Assembly (NCBI GenBank): GCA_016201735.1
Contig: JACQCH010000061.1
Location: 1-39,181 of the forward strand
Direction of reading: 5' to 3'
Source of the DNA: Candidatus Omnitrophota bacterium
GTDB taxonomy: Bacteria > Omnitrophota > Gorgyraeia > 1-14-0-20-64-10
DNA: 39,181 nt
The notes beneath the pieces are model-generated. The model saw only the letters and a list, made by a program, of their open reading frames with translations. It searched no databases and was not told the DNA's origin. Each line of letters opens with the position of its first letter. Position 1 is the first letter of the stretch. Both the position numbers and the translations under genes were made by a program. Shown here one piece after another: positions 17,127 through 24,488 of this stretch.

Positions 17127-17308
17127 CCCGCCCCTCCGGAGTTCCGGTTCCATCCCTTCAAGGATGGAACCGCTGTGCCGAAGGCACAGGTGCCCTCGGC
17201 GGTCTCCCGCTCGAATAACCCACTCTTTCTGCAAAGCACCTGTTGCGCCTCCGTGGATCTTAAAGAACCCACCCTCTCTGCCGAGGGCACACTCCGGAGG
17301 GGCGGGGT
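17125..17308 (-). promoter_or_regulatory. hrcA-grpE leader: SD-sequestering branched RNA structure
   Basis: ACTCCGGAGGGGCGGGGT (17142-17125, minus strand) contains the grpE ribosome-binding site and two bases of its GTG start. Its exact 18-base complement lies at 17308-17291, beginning with the last base of the hrcA stop codon. Pairing extends by eleven more bases (17290-17280 with 17200-17190) once a 47-base insert (17143-17189) is looped out. That insert itself folds into two perfect hairpins: a ten-base stem (17146-17155 with 17162-17171) and a seven-base stem (17073-type arms at 17173-17179 with 17183-17189). The apical loop is 79 bases (17201-17279). The layout predicts that grpE translation is off unless the stem is opened, for example by ribosomes finishing hrcA or by heat. 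Confidence 0.7.
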
Positions 17309-18342
17309 CACCCCTGGAAGGCCCGGGTCACCGCCTGGGCCATCCTTCCCACCAGGGCGGTGATTCTCGGATAATTCATTCGGGTCGGCCCGATCACCCC
17401 GATCGCTCCGGTCACCCCGCCCCGCAGACGGTACGGAGCCGCCGCCACCGTGCAGTCGGTGAAAGAGGTTCCCCGGTTCTCGGAGCCGATGTGAAGCTTG
17501 ACCACATCGGCCGACAGGTCCCGCCGAAGAATCTCCTCCAATTCACGCTTCTCCTCCAACGCCCTGATCAGCCGCCGGGTCCTCTGCATATCCTGAAACT
17601 CAGGGGCCTCCAGAATCCAGAGAGTTCCCTCCAGAATCACGGAAGATTCCTCTTCAAAGAACGGCCCCAGATGGAGAAGATCGAACGCCCTCTTGAACAG
17701 GTGGAAGAAAGCGCTGTTCGTCTCCAAAAGAGACCGCTCCAGATAGGGAGGAACTTGGGCCAAAGGCATCCCGGCCAACTCCTGATTGAGGAACCGCTCG
17801 AGCCGCTCCAGCTCCTCCGAATCCACCGATTCCTCCAGCTCCATCATCCCGTGCCTCACCATTCCTTCGCTGGCGATCAGGACCCCGACCACCTCCCGCG
17901 GGTCCATCGAAATGAATTTCAAGTGGCGGAACGATCCCTGGGCCAGTTTCGGAACCAGGACCACCCCCGCCTCCTTGGTCAGTTCCGACAACAGATGGGC
18001 CGCCTCCTCCAGAAACTGGGCGGGATCGTCGCATTCCAACCGGGCCACCGATCCAATGACCTCCTCCTCCTCCGGCCGAAGGCGCCTGGGCTCCATCAAC
18101 AGATCCGTGTAATACCGGTACCCCCGGTCCGTCGGGACCCGCCCCGCGGAGGTATGGGGATGAGTGATCAGGCCCTGGCTCTCCAACTCCGCCATCTCGT
18201 TCCGAATGGTCGCCGGGCTGACTCCAAAAGGATAATTTTGGAGCAAATATTCCGAGCCAACCGGCGTCGAGGAATCGGCGTAAGATAGGATAATTGCCTC
18301 TAGAATTCTGTGACCCCTTGATTTTAAATGAGTTATGTCCAA
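17308..18342 (-). CDS. hrcA: Heat-shock repressor HrcA
   Basis: HrcA binds the CIRCE operator and represses the groE/dnaK-type operons until chaperones are titrated. An ATG at 18369 exists but lies inside the CIRCE element. I prefer TTG at 18342, preceded at good spacing by GGGGGAG, giving 344 residues, the usual size. The N-terminal winged helix has RILEAIILSYADSSTPVGSEYL and VSPATIRNEMAELESQGLITHPHTSAGRVPTD (recognition region), and the C-terminal part keeps IGSENRGTSFTDCTVAAAPY and GVIGPTRMNYPRITALV. It is the first gene of the operon and its stop codon abuts the structure that covers the grpE start. Confidence 0.95.
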   Translation of the reverse strand: MDITHLKSRGHRILEAIILSYADSSTPVGSEYLLQNYPFGVSPATIRNEMAELESQGLITHPHTSAGRVPTDRGYRYYTDLLMEPRRLRPEEEEVIGSVARLECDDPAQFLEEAAHLLSELTKEAGVVLVPKLAQGSFRHLKFISMDPREVVGVLIASEGMVRHGMMELEESVDSEELERLERFLNQELAGMPLAQVPPYLERSLLETNSAFFHLFKRAFDLLHLGPFFEEESSVILEGTLWILEAPEFQDMQRTRRLIRALEEKRELEEILRRDLSADVVKLHIGSENRGTSFTDCTVAAAPYRLRGGVTGAIGVIGPTRMNYPRITALVGRMAQAVTRAFQG

Positions 18343-18358
18343 TTCGACTCCCCCCCTA

Positions 18359-18385
18359 CTAGCACTCATAACATACGAGTGCTAA
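18359..18385. promoter_or_regulatory. CIRCE operator (HrcA binding site)
   Basis: TAGCACTC (18360-18367) and GAGTGCTAA (18377-18385) form the classic CIRCE inverted repeat with a nine-base spacer; only the outermost pair is imperfect. It lies just downstream of the -10 box of the hrcA promoter, so HrcA bound here would block initiation. This predicts autoregulation of the whole operon down to accD. Confidence 0.95.
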
Positions 18386-18395
18386 CCAAAAAGTA

Positions 18396-18423
18396 AGTGT
18401 AGCACATCCTGGAGATATGTCAA
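18396..18423 (-). promoter_or_regulatory. Vegetative promoter of the hrcA operon
   Basis: On the minus strand a perfect TTGACA (18423-18418) is followed after 16 bases by TACACT (18401-18396). The -35 lies five bases past the hflX stop codon and the CIRCE element covers the expected start point, so this is a housekeeping-sigma promoter controlled by HrcA rather than by an alternative heat-shock sigma factor. Confidence 0.8.
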
Positions 18424-18427
18424 GAGA

Positions 18428-19687
18428 TTAGGACAGGTATAGAAGACCGGCCTTTGCCAGCTGGCCATAAAGCCGCTGAGGGATCCGGCACTCAAGCAGA
18501 AGATCGGAGTCCATGGGTCGGCTGCGAAGGACTTGGCCCTGGGCGTAAATGGCCCCAAGCCAATGCTGATCCCCCTGAGGAAGCCGGACCACCGCCGGCC
18601 GCAGAGAGGACATTAAGGAAGCGATGAGCCGATTCCGCAGATCCGGGATACCCTCCCCGGTCACCGCCGAGATGAAGAGGGCTTCCGGATGCCGCCGCCT
18701 GAGGGATCCCAGAGAGGGAGAGTCCAGCCGGTCAATTTTATTGAAGACCGACAAGAAAGATTTTTTCTCGGCATGAAGCCGCTGCAGGACCTCCCGGACA
18801 GCGGCGGCTTGCTCCTCCAACATTAAGGAAGAAGCATCCTGGACATGAAGAAGTAGATGGCTTTGGGTCACTTCCTCTAAAGTGGCTTGGAACGCGTCGA
18901 TCAAATGATGGGGGAGCCGGTGCAGGAAACCGACTGTGTCGGACAGAAGGACCTGCTGATGGTTCGCCAGCGTTAACCGGCGGGCCACCGGATCCAGAGT
19001 CGTAAAAAGCTGATCCCGGGCGACCGCCCCGGCTTGGGTCAGCCGGTTGAGCAGGGTGGTTTTCCCCACATTGGTGTAGCCGATCAGGGCCACGGTGGGA
19101 ATCTCCTCCTCTTCCCGTTTCCGGCGGGCCAGATCCCTCCGGCGATGGATCAGATCCAGCTCTTTCTTCAACCGGCCGATCCTCAGGCGAATCCGGCGGC
19201 GGTCCATTTCCAGTTTCTGTTCGCCGGGCCCCCGGGTCCCGATGCCTCCGCCCAGCCGGGACAGGAGGATCCCCTTTCCCGCCAGCCGGGGAAGCAGATA
19301 CTGCAGCTGGGCCAACTCCACCTGGACCTTCCCTTCCTCGGACCGGGCCCGACGAGCGAAGATGTCCAGGATCAGCTGGGTCCGATCAATCACCTTCAGA
19401 CCGATCAGATCCTCCAGATTCCTCTGCTGCGGGGAACTCAAATCCTCCCCGAACACCACCACCTCGGTCTTCAGCTCGTGGGACCGGTCGTGAATTTCCT
19501 GCGCCTTGCCTTTTCCAATGAACAGGTTAGGGGTCGGCCGGTCCTTCTGAAGGGTGACCTGCTCACGGACGTCGAGGCCGCTGGAGCGGGCCAGTTCTTC
19601 CAATTCCCGTGCCGATTCTTCAATCGGCCAGGAATCCCGATAGGTCCGGTCGGTTAAGCGGATGTTGATAAGGAGGGTTCGTTCCAA
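18428..19687 (-). CDS. hflX: Ribosome-associated GTPase HflX
   Basis: HflX is a GTPase that splits stalled or hibernating ribosomes, often under heat stress. The 419-residue protein has the glycine-rich N-terminal domain (LFIGKGKAQEI, VIDRTQLILDIFARRARSEEGKVQVELAQLQYLLPRL, then RLGGGIGTRGPGEQKLE), a coiled segment, and a G domain with GYTNVGKTTLLN (G1), TLDPVARRL (G2), LLSDTVGFLHRLPHHLIDAF (G3) and FNKIDRL (G4). The start overlaps miaA by 34 bases. Its neighbours miaA upstream and the heat-shock operon downstream fit the familiar miaA-hflX pairing and a stress role. Confidence 0.95.
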   Translation of the reverse strand: MERTLLINIRLTDRTYRDSWPIEESARELEELARSSGLDVREQVTLQKDRPTPNLFIGKGKAQEIHDRSHELKTEVVVFGEDLSSPQQRNLEDLIGLKVIDRTQLILDIFARRARSEEGKVQVELAQLQYLLPRLAGKGILLSRLGGGIGTRGPGEQKLEMDRRRIRLRIGRLKKELDLIHRRRDLARRKREEEEIPTVALIGYTNVGKTTLLNRLTQAGAVARDQLFTTLDPVARRLTLANHQQVLLSDTVGFLHRLPHHLIDAFQATLEEVTQSHLLLHVQDASSLMLEEQAAAVREVLQRLHAEKKSFLSVFNKIDRLDSPSLGSLRRRHPEALFISAVTGEGIPDLRNRLIASLMSSLRPAVVRLPQGDQHWLGAIYAQGQVLRSRPMDSDLLLECRIPQRLYGQLAKAGLLYLS

Positions 19688-20586
19688 CGGATCCGATCAA
19701 GGATGTGAGCGGTGAGGGCTTCTGGCCCTTTCCCATCGACGTCGAGCCACTGGATGCGGGGGTCGGCGCGGAACCAGGCGAGTTGCCGCTTCGCGTAGCG
19801 CCGGGTATTTCTTTTAATGAGGGAGACGGTCATCGGCCAATCCGCCTGGCCCTCCAGGAACGCAAAAAGCTCCCGGTAACCGAGCGCCTCCCGGGCGGTC
19901 CGGCTCAAGGCCCTGCGATTCAAACTGCCGGCCTCCTCCAACCAGCCCTCGTTAAGCCACCCATCGATCCTTTCTTCAATCTGTTGATACAGGAGGGCCC
20001 GATCCATAGAAAGACCGATCAGCCGCTTATCTCCATCCAGCGGATGGGTGGTCTGCCCCTGCCACTGACTCAAAGCCCTTCCGGTAGCCCGAAAAACTTC
20101 CAATGCCCTGACGATTCTCCTCAAGTCGTTGGGATGGATCCGGGCCGCCGCCTCCGGATCCACTTTCTCCAGCTCGGCATGGAGAACAGCCGCTCCCTGC
20201 TCGGTCCCCTGCTGGAGCAGATGTTCTCTCAAAAAAGGATCCCTCCCCGGCGCCTCGCAGAGCCCATCCAAGATCGCCCGGAAGTAAAGACCGGAGCCCC
20301 CCACCAGGATCGGAAGGCGTCCCTTGGCTTGAATCGCGCGGATCACCGGCGCGAGAAGATTTCGATAACGGGCCACATCGAACTCCTCCTCCGGCTCCAC
20401 CAGGTCGATCCCATGATGAGGGATCTCCTTTTGCTGGGCCGAATCCGGCTTGCCGGTTCCCCGGTCCATCCCCCGGTACACCTGCATCGAATCCACCACG
20501 ACAATCTCGGAGGGGACCGATCGGGCCAAGGCCATGGCGACCTCGGACTTCCCAATCCCCGTCGGGCCCACGATGGCAAGAATCAC
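19654..20586 (-). CDS. miaA: tRNA dimethylallyltransferase MiaA
   Basis: MiaA adds the isopentenyl group to adenosine-37 of tRNAs reading UNN codons, using dimethylallyl diphosphate. The 310-residue protein has a P-loop GPTGIGKSEVAMALA, the DSMQVYRGMDRGTGKPD substrate motif, HHGIDLVEPEEEFDVARY, LVGGSGLYFRAILDGL, and HPNDLRRIVRALEVF; ALGYRELFAFLEG and KRNTRRYAKRQLAWFR complete the family pattern. It overlaps the SPOR gene by four bases and hflX by 34. The partner enzyme MiaB, which completes ms2i6A37, is encoded two genes upstream, so the modification pathway is grouped here. Confidence 0.96.
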   Translation of the reverse strand: MILAIVGPTGIGKSEVAMALARSVPSEIVVVDSMQVYRGMDRGTGKPDSAQQKEIPHHGIDLVEPEEEFDVARYRNLLAPVIRAIQAKGRLPILVGGSGLYFRAILDGLCEAPGRDPFLREHLLQQGTEQGAAVLHAELEKVDPEAAARIHPNDLRRIVRALEVFRATGRALSQWQGQTTHPLDGDKRLIGLSMDRALLYQQIEERIDGWLNEGWLEEAGSLNRRALSRTAREALGYRELFAFLEGQADWPMTVSLIKRNTRRYAKRQLAWFRADPRIQWLDVDGKGPEALTAHILDRIRWNEPSLSTSA

Positions 20587-21158
20587 GGCACCACCTCACC
20601 CGGGAACCCATCCACCCTAAGGCGCTGAACCTGCGCTTGCGCCTCCACCCGGCTGGAGAACCGCCCCACCCTCACCCGGTAAAGTGTCCGGCCGTCCATG
20701 ACCGCATCCGTAACCTCGGCAGGATAGCCCCGGCGCTCCAATTCCACCTTCAATCGATCCGCGTTGGCCCTCGTCTCAAAAGCCCCCAACTGAACCGAGA
20801 AATAATTCTCTTCCGCCGCTCGGGAAATCCCTTTGAGCGCCGCGGAGGCCTGAGCGGCCCACCGGCTGTTCGGATAATCGCTTAAGAGCCGCCGCAAAGA
20901 AGTCTGAGCCAACTCCGTATCCCTCAGCTTGAGGGCCGCGGTCCCCTGAAGATAAAGAAGCTCCTCCTGCCGGCTCGATTCGGCGTGCCGGTCCGAATTT
21001 CCCCGAACGAGAAGTTCACGGCTCTGGGCAACCACTTCCTCATACTGCCCCTGGAGGAAGGCCGTCCGGATCGAAGTGAGATCCTCCACCGCCATCGCCG
21101 CCGCCGGGAACAGCACCGCTGTCATCGCAAGGATAAGAAACCCTCTCGTAAATGTCAT
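20583..21158 (-). CDS. Exported SPOR-domain protein with TPR-like helices
   Basis: The frame opens at 21236, but residues 1-26 are repeat-derived (RHSRENGNLI). From ATG 21158 the 191-residue protein starts with a clear signal peptide (MTFTRGFLILAMTAVLF then PAAAMA before VED). Residues about 25-100 are helical with a TPR-like pattern (EELLYLQGTAALKLRD, SLRRLLSDYPNSRWAAQA). The last 75 residues are a SPOR domain (YFSVQLGAFETRANADRLKVEL, YRVRVGRFSSRVEAQAQV), which binds denuded peptidoglycan glycan strands. A role in cell-envelope or division-site biology is likely. The gene sits between miaB and miaA and overlaps the latter. Its start codon lies in the end of a repeat. Confidence 0.82.
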   Translation of the reverse strand: MTFTRGFLILAMTAVLFPAAAMAVEDLTSIRTAFLQGQYEEVVAQSRELLVRGNSDRHAESSRQEELLYLQGTAALKLRDTELAQTSLRRLLSDYPNSRWAAQASAALKGISRAAEENYFSVQLGAFETRANADRLKVELERRGYPAEVTDAVMDGRTLYRVRVGRFSSRVEAQAQVQRLRVDGFPGEVVP

Positions 21159-21229
21159 CCCCGCCCTCGATGCTGCTCGAGGGTAAACTCCAGCGAGGAT
21201 CAGATTCCCGTTTTCACGGGAATGACGGG
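21154..21229. repeat. Dispersed palindromic repeat upstream of the SPOR gene
   Basis: The element is bounded by GTCATCCCCG at 21154 and, inverted, GTCATTCCCG at 21229. It contains two perfect hairpins: CCCTCGA/TCGAGGG and ATTCCCGT/ACGGGAAT. The pattern is that of the widespread repeat whose translation reads HSRENGN or IPAKAGIQ. The SPOR gene appears to start inside its left end, and the miaB stop codon lies just beyond its right end. Confidence 0.85.
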
Positions 21230-21232
21230 GCA

Positions 21233-22615
21233 TCATCTAAAAACCGTTCGCGCTGAGTCTGTCGGTTCCGTTCGCCCTGAGCCCGTCGAAGGGCGAATCT
21301 CCCCGACAAGACTATGTCCTCGCAAACGGGTGACCAGAACCTCTACCAGGTCTCCCGGTTTTACGCCCTGATCCCCGAAATAGGTTTTCCGATTCGTCCG
21401 GCTCCGTCCCATTCCCGGCTCTTCCACTAAGACTTCCACCGTCTGACCCACATACGGCTGATCTTTCTCGCAGGAGATCTGCTCCTGCAGTTTCAGCAGG
21501 GTCTGGAGCCGCCGGTCCTTAACTTCCCGGGGAACATCGTCCGGCCATCGGGAAGCGGCGGCAAAAGGACGCGGGGAATAATTAAAGATAAAGGCCGAAT
21601 CAAACCGGGCTTTCTCCATCAACCGGACCGTCGCCTCAAAATCGGCCTCCGTCTCTCCCGGGAAACCGATAATGATGTCCGTAGTCACTGCCGCGCCGGC
21701 TACGGTCCGACGCAGAAGCTCCAGCTTCCCTAGATACTCCTCCGCCGTGTAGCCCCGGCGCATCCTCTCAAGGAGAGTATCCGAGCCGGACTGGACCGGA
21801 AGGTGCAGATGCTCGCAGACATGCTCCAAATCCCGCATCGCGACAAATAACTCCTCCACCGCGTCCCACGGGTGCGACGTGATGAACCGGACCCTCTCGA
21901 TTCCAGGCACCCCGTTCACCCGCTTGAGCAATTCAGGAAAGGTGACCCTCTGCCGTTCGTGCTGAGCCTGTCGAAGCACGAACGGTTCCCCGCTCATCCG
22001 CCGGCCGTACGAGTTCACATTCTGCCCCAACAACATCACCTCCCGGTATCCCTGCGCGGCCAACCGCCGCACCTCCTCCACCACCTGCTCCGGCGGGCGG
22101 CTGACCTCCGGCCCCCGGGTGTACGGGATGATGCAGTAACTGCAGACCTTGTCGCACCCCTCCATGATCGTCACCAGCGCCGTCACCTTCCCCGAATGAT
22201 ACGAGATCGTTTGGAACTCCTGGCGCTGTTTCTCCTGGATTGCCATCATCGGCTTCCGCTCTTCCCAGATCGTTTCAATCAGTTCCGGCACCTGGTAAAG
22301 CTGTGCCGGCCCCGAAATAAAATCGACATGCGGCATCCGCTTAAAGATCTTCCCCCGCTGGGCCTTGGCCATACAGCCCATTACCCCAATGATCAGCTCC
22401 GGCCGGGCCGCCTTGAGTTCCTTGAGCGCCCCCACGTTCGACCAGACCTTATCCTCGGCGTGCTCCCGCACCGAGCAGGTGTTGAACAGGATCACATCCG
22501 CCTGTTCCTCGGACTCGGTCAGGGCATATCCCTTCTCCAGGAGCAGGCCCGTCACCTCCTCCGAATCCCTCACATTCATCTGGCAGCCGTAGGAGCAAAC
22601 CCATAACTTTCGCAT
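21233..22615 (-). CDS. miaB: tRNA-2-methylthio-N6-dimethylallyladenosine synthase MiaB
   Basis: MiaB is the radical-SAM methylthiotransferase acting after MiaA on A37. The 460-residue protein has the UPF0004 domain with its three cluster Cys (YGCQMNVRDSEE, NTCSVREHAEDK, GVMGCMAKAQ), the radical-SAM motif CDKVCSYCIIP, LLGQNVNSYG, HLPVQSGSD, DIIIGFPGETE and a TRAM domain at the end. Two repeat-derived stretches are present: EPFVLRQAQHERQ in a variable loop, and the last 20 residues (RPSTGSGRTE onward). The first 40 bases overlap the end of the serine recombinase gene, and AAGGA within that gene serves as ribosome-binding site, so the native upstream region has been replaced by the mobile element. 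Confidence 0.95.
   Translation of the reverse strand: MRKLWVCSYGCQMNVRDSEEVTGLLLEKGYALTESEEQADVILFNTCSVREHAEDKVWSNVGALKELKAARPELIIGVMGCMAKAQRGKIFKRMPHVDFISGPAQLYQVPELIETIWEERKPMMAIQEKQRQEFQTISYHSGKVTALVTIMEGCDKVCSYCIIPYTRGPEVSRPPEQVVEEVRRLAAQGYREVMLLGQNVNSYGRRMSGEPFVLRQAQHERQRVTFPELLKRVNGVPGIERVRFITSHPWDAVEELFVAMRDLEHVCEHLHLPVQSGSDTLLERMRRGYTAEEYLGKLELLRRTVAGAAVTTDIIIGFPGETEADFEATVRLMEKARFDSAFIFNYSPRPFAAASRWPDDVPREVKDRRLQTLLKLQEQISCEKDQPYVGQTVEVLVEEPGMGRSRTNRKTYFGDQGVKPGDLVEVLVTRLRGHSLVGEIRPSTGSGRTEPTDSARTVFR
21247..21299. repeat. Palindromic repeat encoding the MiaB C-terminus
   Basis: TTCGCCCT and AGGGCGAA (within 21271-21298) form a perfect eight-base stem around GAGCCCGTCGA. A truncated second copy (CGTTCGCGCTGAGTCTGTCG) lies just left at 21247-21266. 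Translated, they give STGSGRTE and TDSARTVF at the end of MiaB. Confidence 0.8.
21953..21985. repeat. Palindromic repeat inside miaB
   Basis: CCGTTCGTGCT and AGCACGAACGG are a perfect eleven-base inverted repeat around GAGCCTGTCGA. It shares this centre with the repeat at the miaB 3' end and resembles that in grpE. It encodes FVLRQAQHERQ in a loop of MiaB between GQNVNSYG and the next conserved helix, and keeps the frame. Confidence 0.9.
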
Positions 22616-24201
22616 AAGTTCTTGTCCTTTTTATCGTTTAGAACGAGAGAACCTGTTTCTGTTAGGATCAGAGAACCCTCCCACGACCTGCCCTCGTGCC
22701 AACTTTTGAACGGCTCCTTAAGGGAGAAGTCTTTCACCTTAAACTGCCGGCCCCTGGGCCTCCCTTCGATGGCAAGGAAGTTAAAGACACCCCGATAGAC
22801 GATCCGTTGCTGCACCGGCGTCATCTTTGCCCAGACAGCGTCAAACTCTTGAAGGAGATCGAAGACCCGATCCAGGCTGCCTCGGAAAGTCTCGGCTCCC
22901 TGCATCTTGGCCTCCACCTGGGCCAACTCTTGTTGGGCAAGTTCTATTTCCTTGAACAGCCGTTGGTTCTCGGCCTTTAACTGCTCTGTCGTAATCGCCC
23001 CTTCATAGTATGCCTCAAGGCATTTCTCCTGGGCTTGTTTCAAGAAACGGAGACTCGACCGAAGTTCACGAACCCGCCGTGACAGGTCAGGGTGGCCTCG
23101 CTCCAAGGCCGCCCTGATCTCTTGGCGGGTTAACTCCATCAACTGCGGGTTGCTCATCGCCTTCTTGAGAATCTCAAAAGCCAGGGGGTGTGCCCTATCG
23201 GCTTTTACAGATTGCCCTCGGCAGGCTTTTCGAGTCCGAGCCACTTTCTGCCCACAAACGTACCAAGGAGCCTTCTCCTTGGTACGTTTGTTCACGGTGG
23301 AACGATTCCCCACCATGTTCCCACCGCAATGTTGGCACTTGAGGACGCCTTGGAGCACGTAGGGTGAACTGACCCGTCCGGGTTGGATGCCGTTCGATTC
23401 TCGGGTCCGCTCCACATTGACGGCTTGCACCTTCTCCCATGTCTCAGGGGCAATTACCGGCTTCACCACGGGTTGTTCACTCCGAACACCACTCCATTCC
23501 AAGTGACCGTCCAAATAAAAATTACGGTGCAACATAACCTCAATCTGGTGGGTGGTAAAGTGGCGGCCCACCCGGTTACGAATGCCTTGATCCGCAAGGC
23601 GGAGTGCAACGGAATAGTGGGACAAACCGCTGGCTCTAAGCCTAAACGTCTCTCGGAGGATCTTGATTTCCTCAGGGATCTCTACCAACTTCGTGTTCGG
23701 TTTGTCGTATCGGTATCCGTAAAAACAGTACCTCGCTCCCTGCCAGTGGCCCTTCTGGACGCCTTTCCTCATCCCCGGCATGACCCGCTCAATGAGCCTA
23801 TCCCGCTCATACTCCGCTTCACTAAAGGCGTCACGAAGTCTCTTCTTCCCAAAGGCGGTCTTCGTATCGATGAGCTCAGTAGCAGAAAAGAGTCCGATTC
23901 CAAGATCCTGAACGAGATGTTTGAGAACCCGAAGGCCTTCCAGGGTGTTTCGAGTGAGACGATCCACCTTCCACACGATAAGCGCCTGAATGCGCCCCGT
24001 CTCAGCATCCTCGATCAATCGCTGATACTTCTCCCGATCCGTCTTGTACCCACTCTCGATATCTTGGTAGACTTGACCCTCCCGCAGTTCGGGATGCGAT
24101 CTGATAAACTTCCGGCAATCCTCAAGCTGCGTCTCCAGCGAATAACCTTCCCTTCCCTGATCCTCTGTGGAGACTCGAATATAAATGCCGGCAGTCTTCA
24201 T
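22576..24201 (-). CDS. Large serine recombinase (integrase of the mobile element)
   Basis: This is a phage-type large serine integrase of about 541 residues from ATG 24201 (an ATG six codons earlier is also possible). The N-terminal catalytic domain begins AGIYIRVSTEDQGREGYSLETQ with the nucleophilic Ser, and LIVWKVDRLTRN and RLRDAFSEAEYERDRL complete it. The recombinase domain follows (GYRYD, then VALRLADQGIRNR), then a zinc ribbon CQHCGGNMVGN with a second Cys pair, and a coiled coil (about 365-450). The last 13 residues are read from the first codons of miaB in another frame. The position identifies this as the left end of the element. A MerR/excisionase-like gene lies immediately upstream, a common arrangement. 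Confidence 0.93.
   Translation of the reverse strand: MKTAGIYIRVSTEDQGREGYSLETQLEDCRKFIRSHPELREGQVYQDIESGYKTDREKYQRLIEDAETGRIQALIVWKVDRLTRNTLEGLRVLKHLVQDLGIGLFSATELIDTKTAFGKKRLRDAFSEAEYERDRLIERVMPGMRKGVQKGHWQGARYCFYGYRYDKPNTKLVEIPEEIKILRETFRLRASGLSHYSVALRLADQGIRNRVGRHFTTHQIEVMLHRNFYLDGHLEWSGVRSEQPVVKPVIAPETWEKVQAVNVERTRESNGIQPGRVSSPYVLQGVLKCQHCGGNMVGNRSTVNKRTKEKAPWYVCGQKVARTRKACRGQSVKADRAHPLAFEILKKAMSNPQLMELTRQEIRAALERGHPDLSRRVRELRSSLRFLKQAQEKCLEAYYEGAITTEQLKAENQRLFKEIELAQQELAQVEAKMQGAETFRGSLDRVFDLLQEFDAVWAKMTPVQQRIVYRGVFNFLAIEGRPRGRQFKVKDFSLKEPFKSWHEGRSWEGSLILTETGSLVLNDKKDKNLCESYGFAPTAAR
23254..23291. repeat. Perfect 16-base hairpin inside the integrase gene
   Basis: ACAAACGTACCAAGGA (23254-23269) and its exact complement (23276-23291) flank a six-base loop. 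It lies in the zinc-ribbon coding segment (KRTKEKAPWYV) between the two Cys pairs. A stem this long and perfect is unusual within a coding region. Confidence 0.85.
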
Positions 24202-24211
24202 TACTACCTGG

Positions 24212-24445
24212 TCAAGCATGAGCCATCGGCCTCAAAGCATTCCTCCATTGGCGGATCTGCTGGATACCGTCTTCAGTGAATACCGGCTTACTCCGGTAAT
24301 CAAGCATGGGTGTAACCCAACCCTTCTTGATCCAGAATCGGAGCGTAACGTAGGGGACACCAAGGAGGGCAGCGGTTTGCTTAAGATTGTAGCGGGTGGC
24401 TGTCTCTGTGTGAGTCTGTCTGTTATTCTTGCGCCTTGAACGCAC
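24212..24445 (-). CDS. Small MerR/excisionase-like DNA-binding protein
   Basis: The 77-residue frame starts at GTG. Residues about 18-60 (YNLKQTAALLGVPYVTLRFWIKKGWV and FTEDGIQQIRQW) form the winged helix-turn-helix of the MerR/HTH_17 excisionase group. It ends 12 bases before the preferred start of the serine integrase and would overlap its longer start. Small proteins in this position often control excision direction or integrase expression, so a recombination directionality factor is a fair inference. No clear Shine-Dalgarno is seen. A possible promoter (TTTACA, 18 bases, TAGTGT) spans about 24447-24476 on the minus strand. Confidence 0.7.
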   Translation of the reverse strand: MRSRRKNNRQTHTETATRYNLKQTAALLGVPYVTLRFWIKKGWVTPMLDYRSKPVFTEDGIQQIRQWRNALRPMAHA

Positions 24446-24488
24446 ATAGCTACACTATCACCAAATATCATCCATTGTAAAGAACATT

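Noticed and set aside
17127-17234. N-terminal extension of GrpE
   Set aside because: These codons fall in the hairpin-rich leader and match no GrpE sequence; GTG 17126 has a well-placed GGAGG.
18367-18369. ATG at 18369 as the start of hrcA
   Set aside because: It lies within the CIRCE operator; TTG 18342 has a well-spaced ribosome-binding site and gives the usual protein length.
23254-23291. The integrase hairpin as a transcription terminator
   Set aside because: It is inside the coding region and neither strand has a T-run after the stem.
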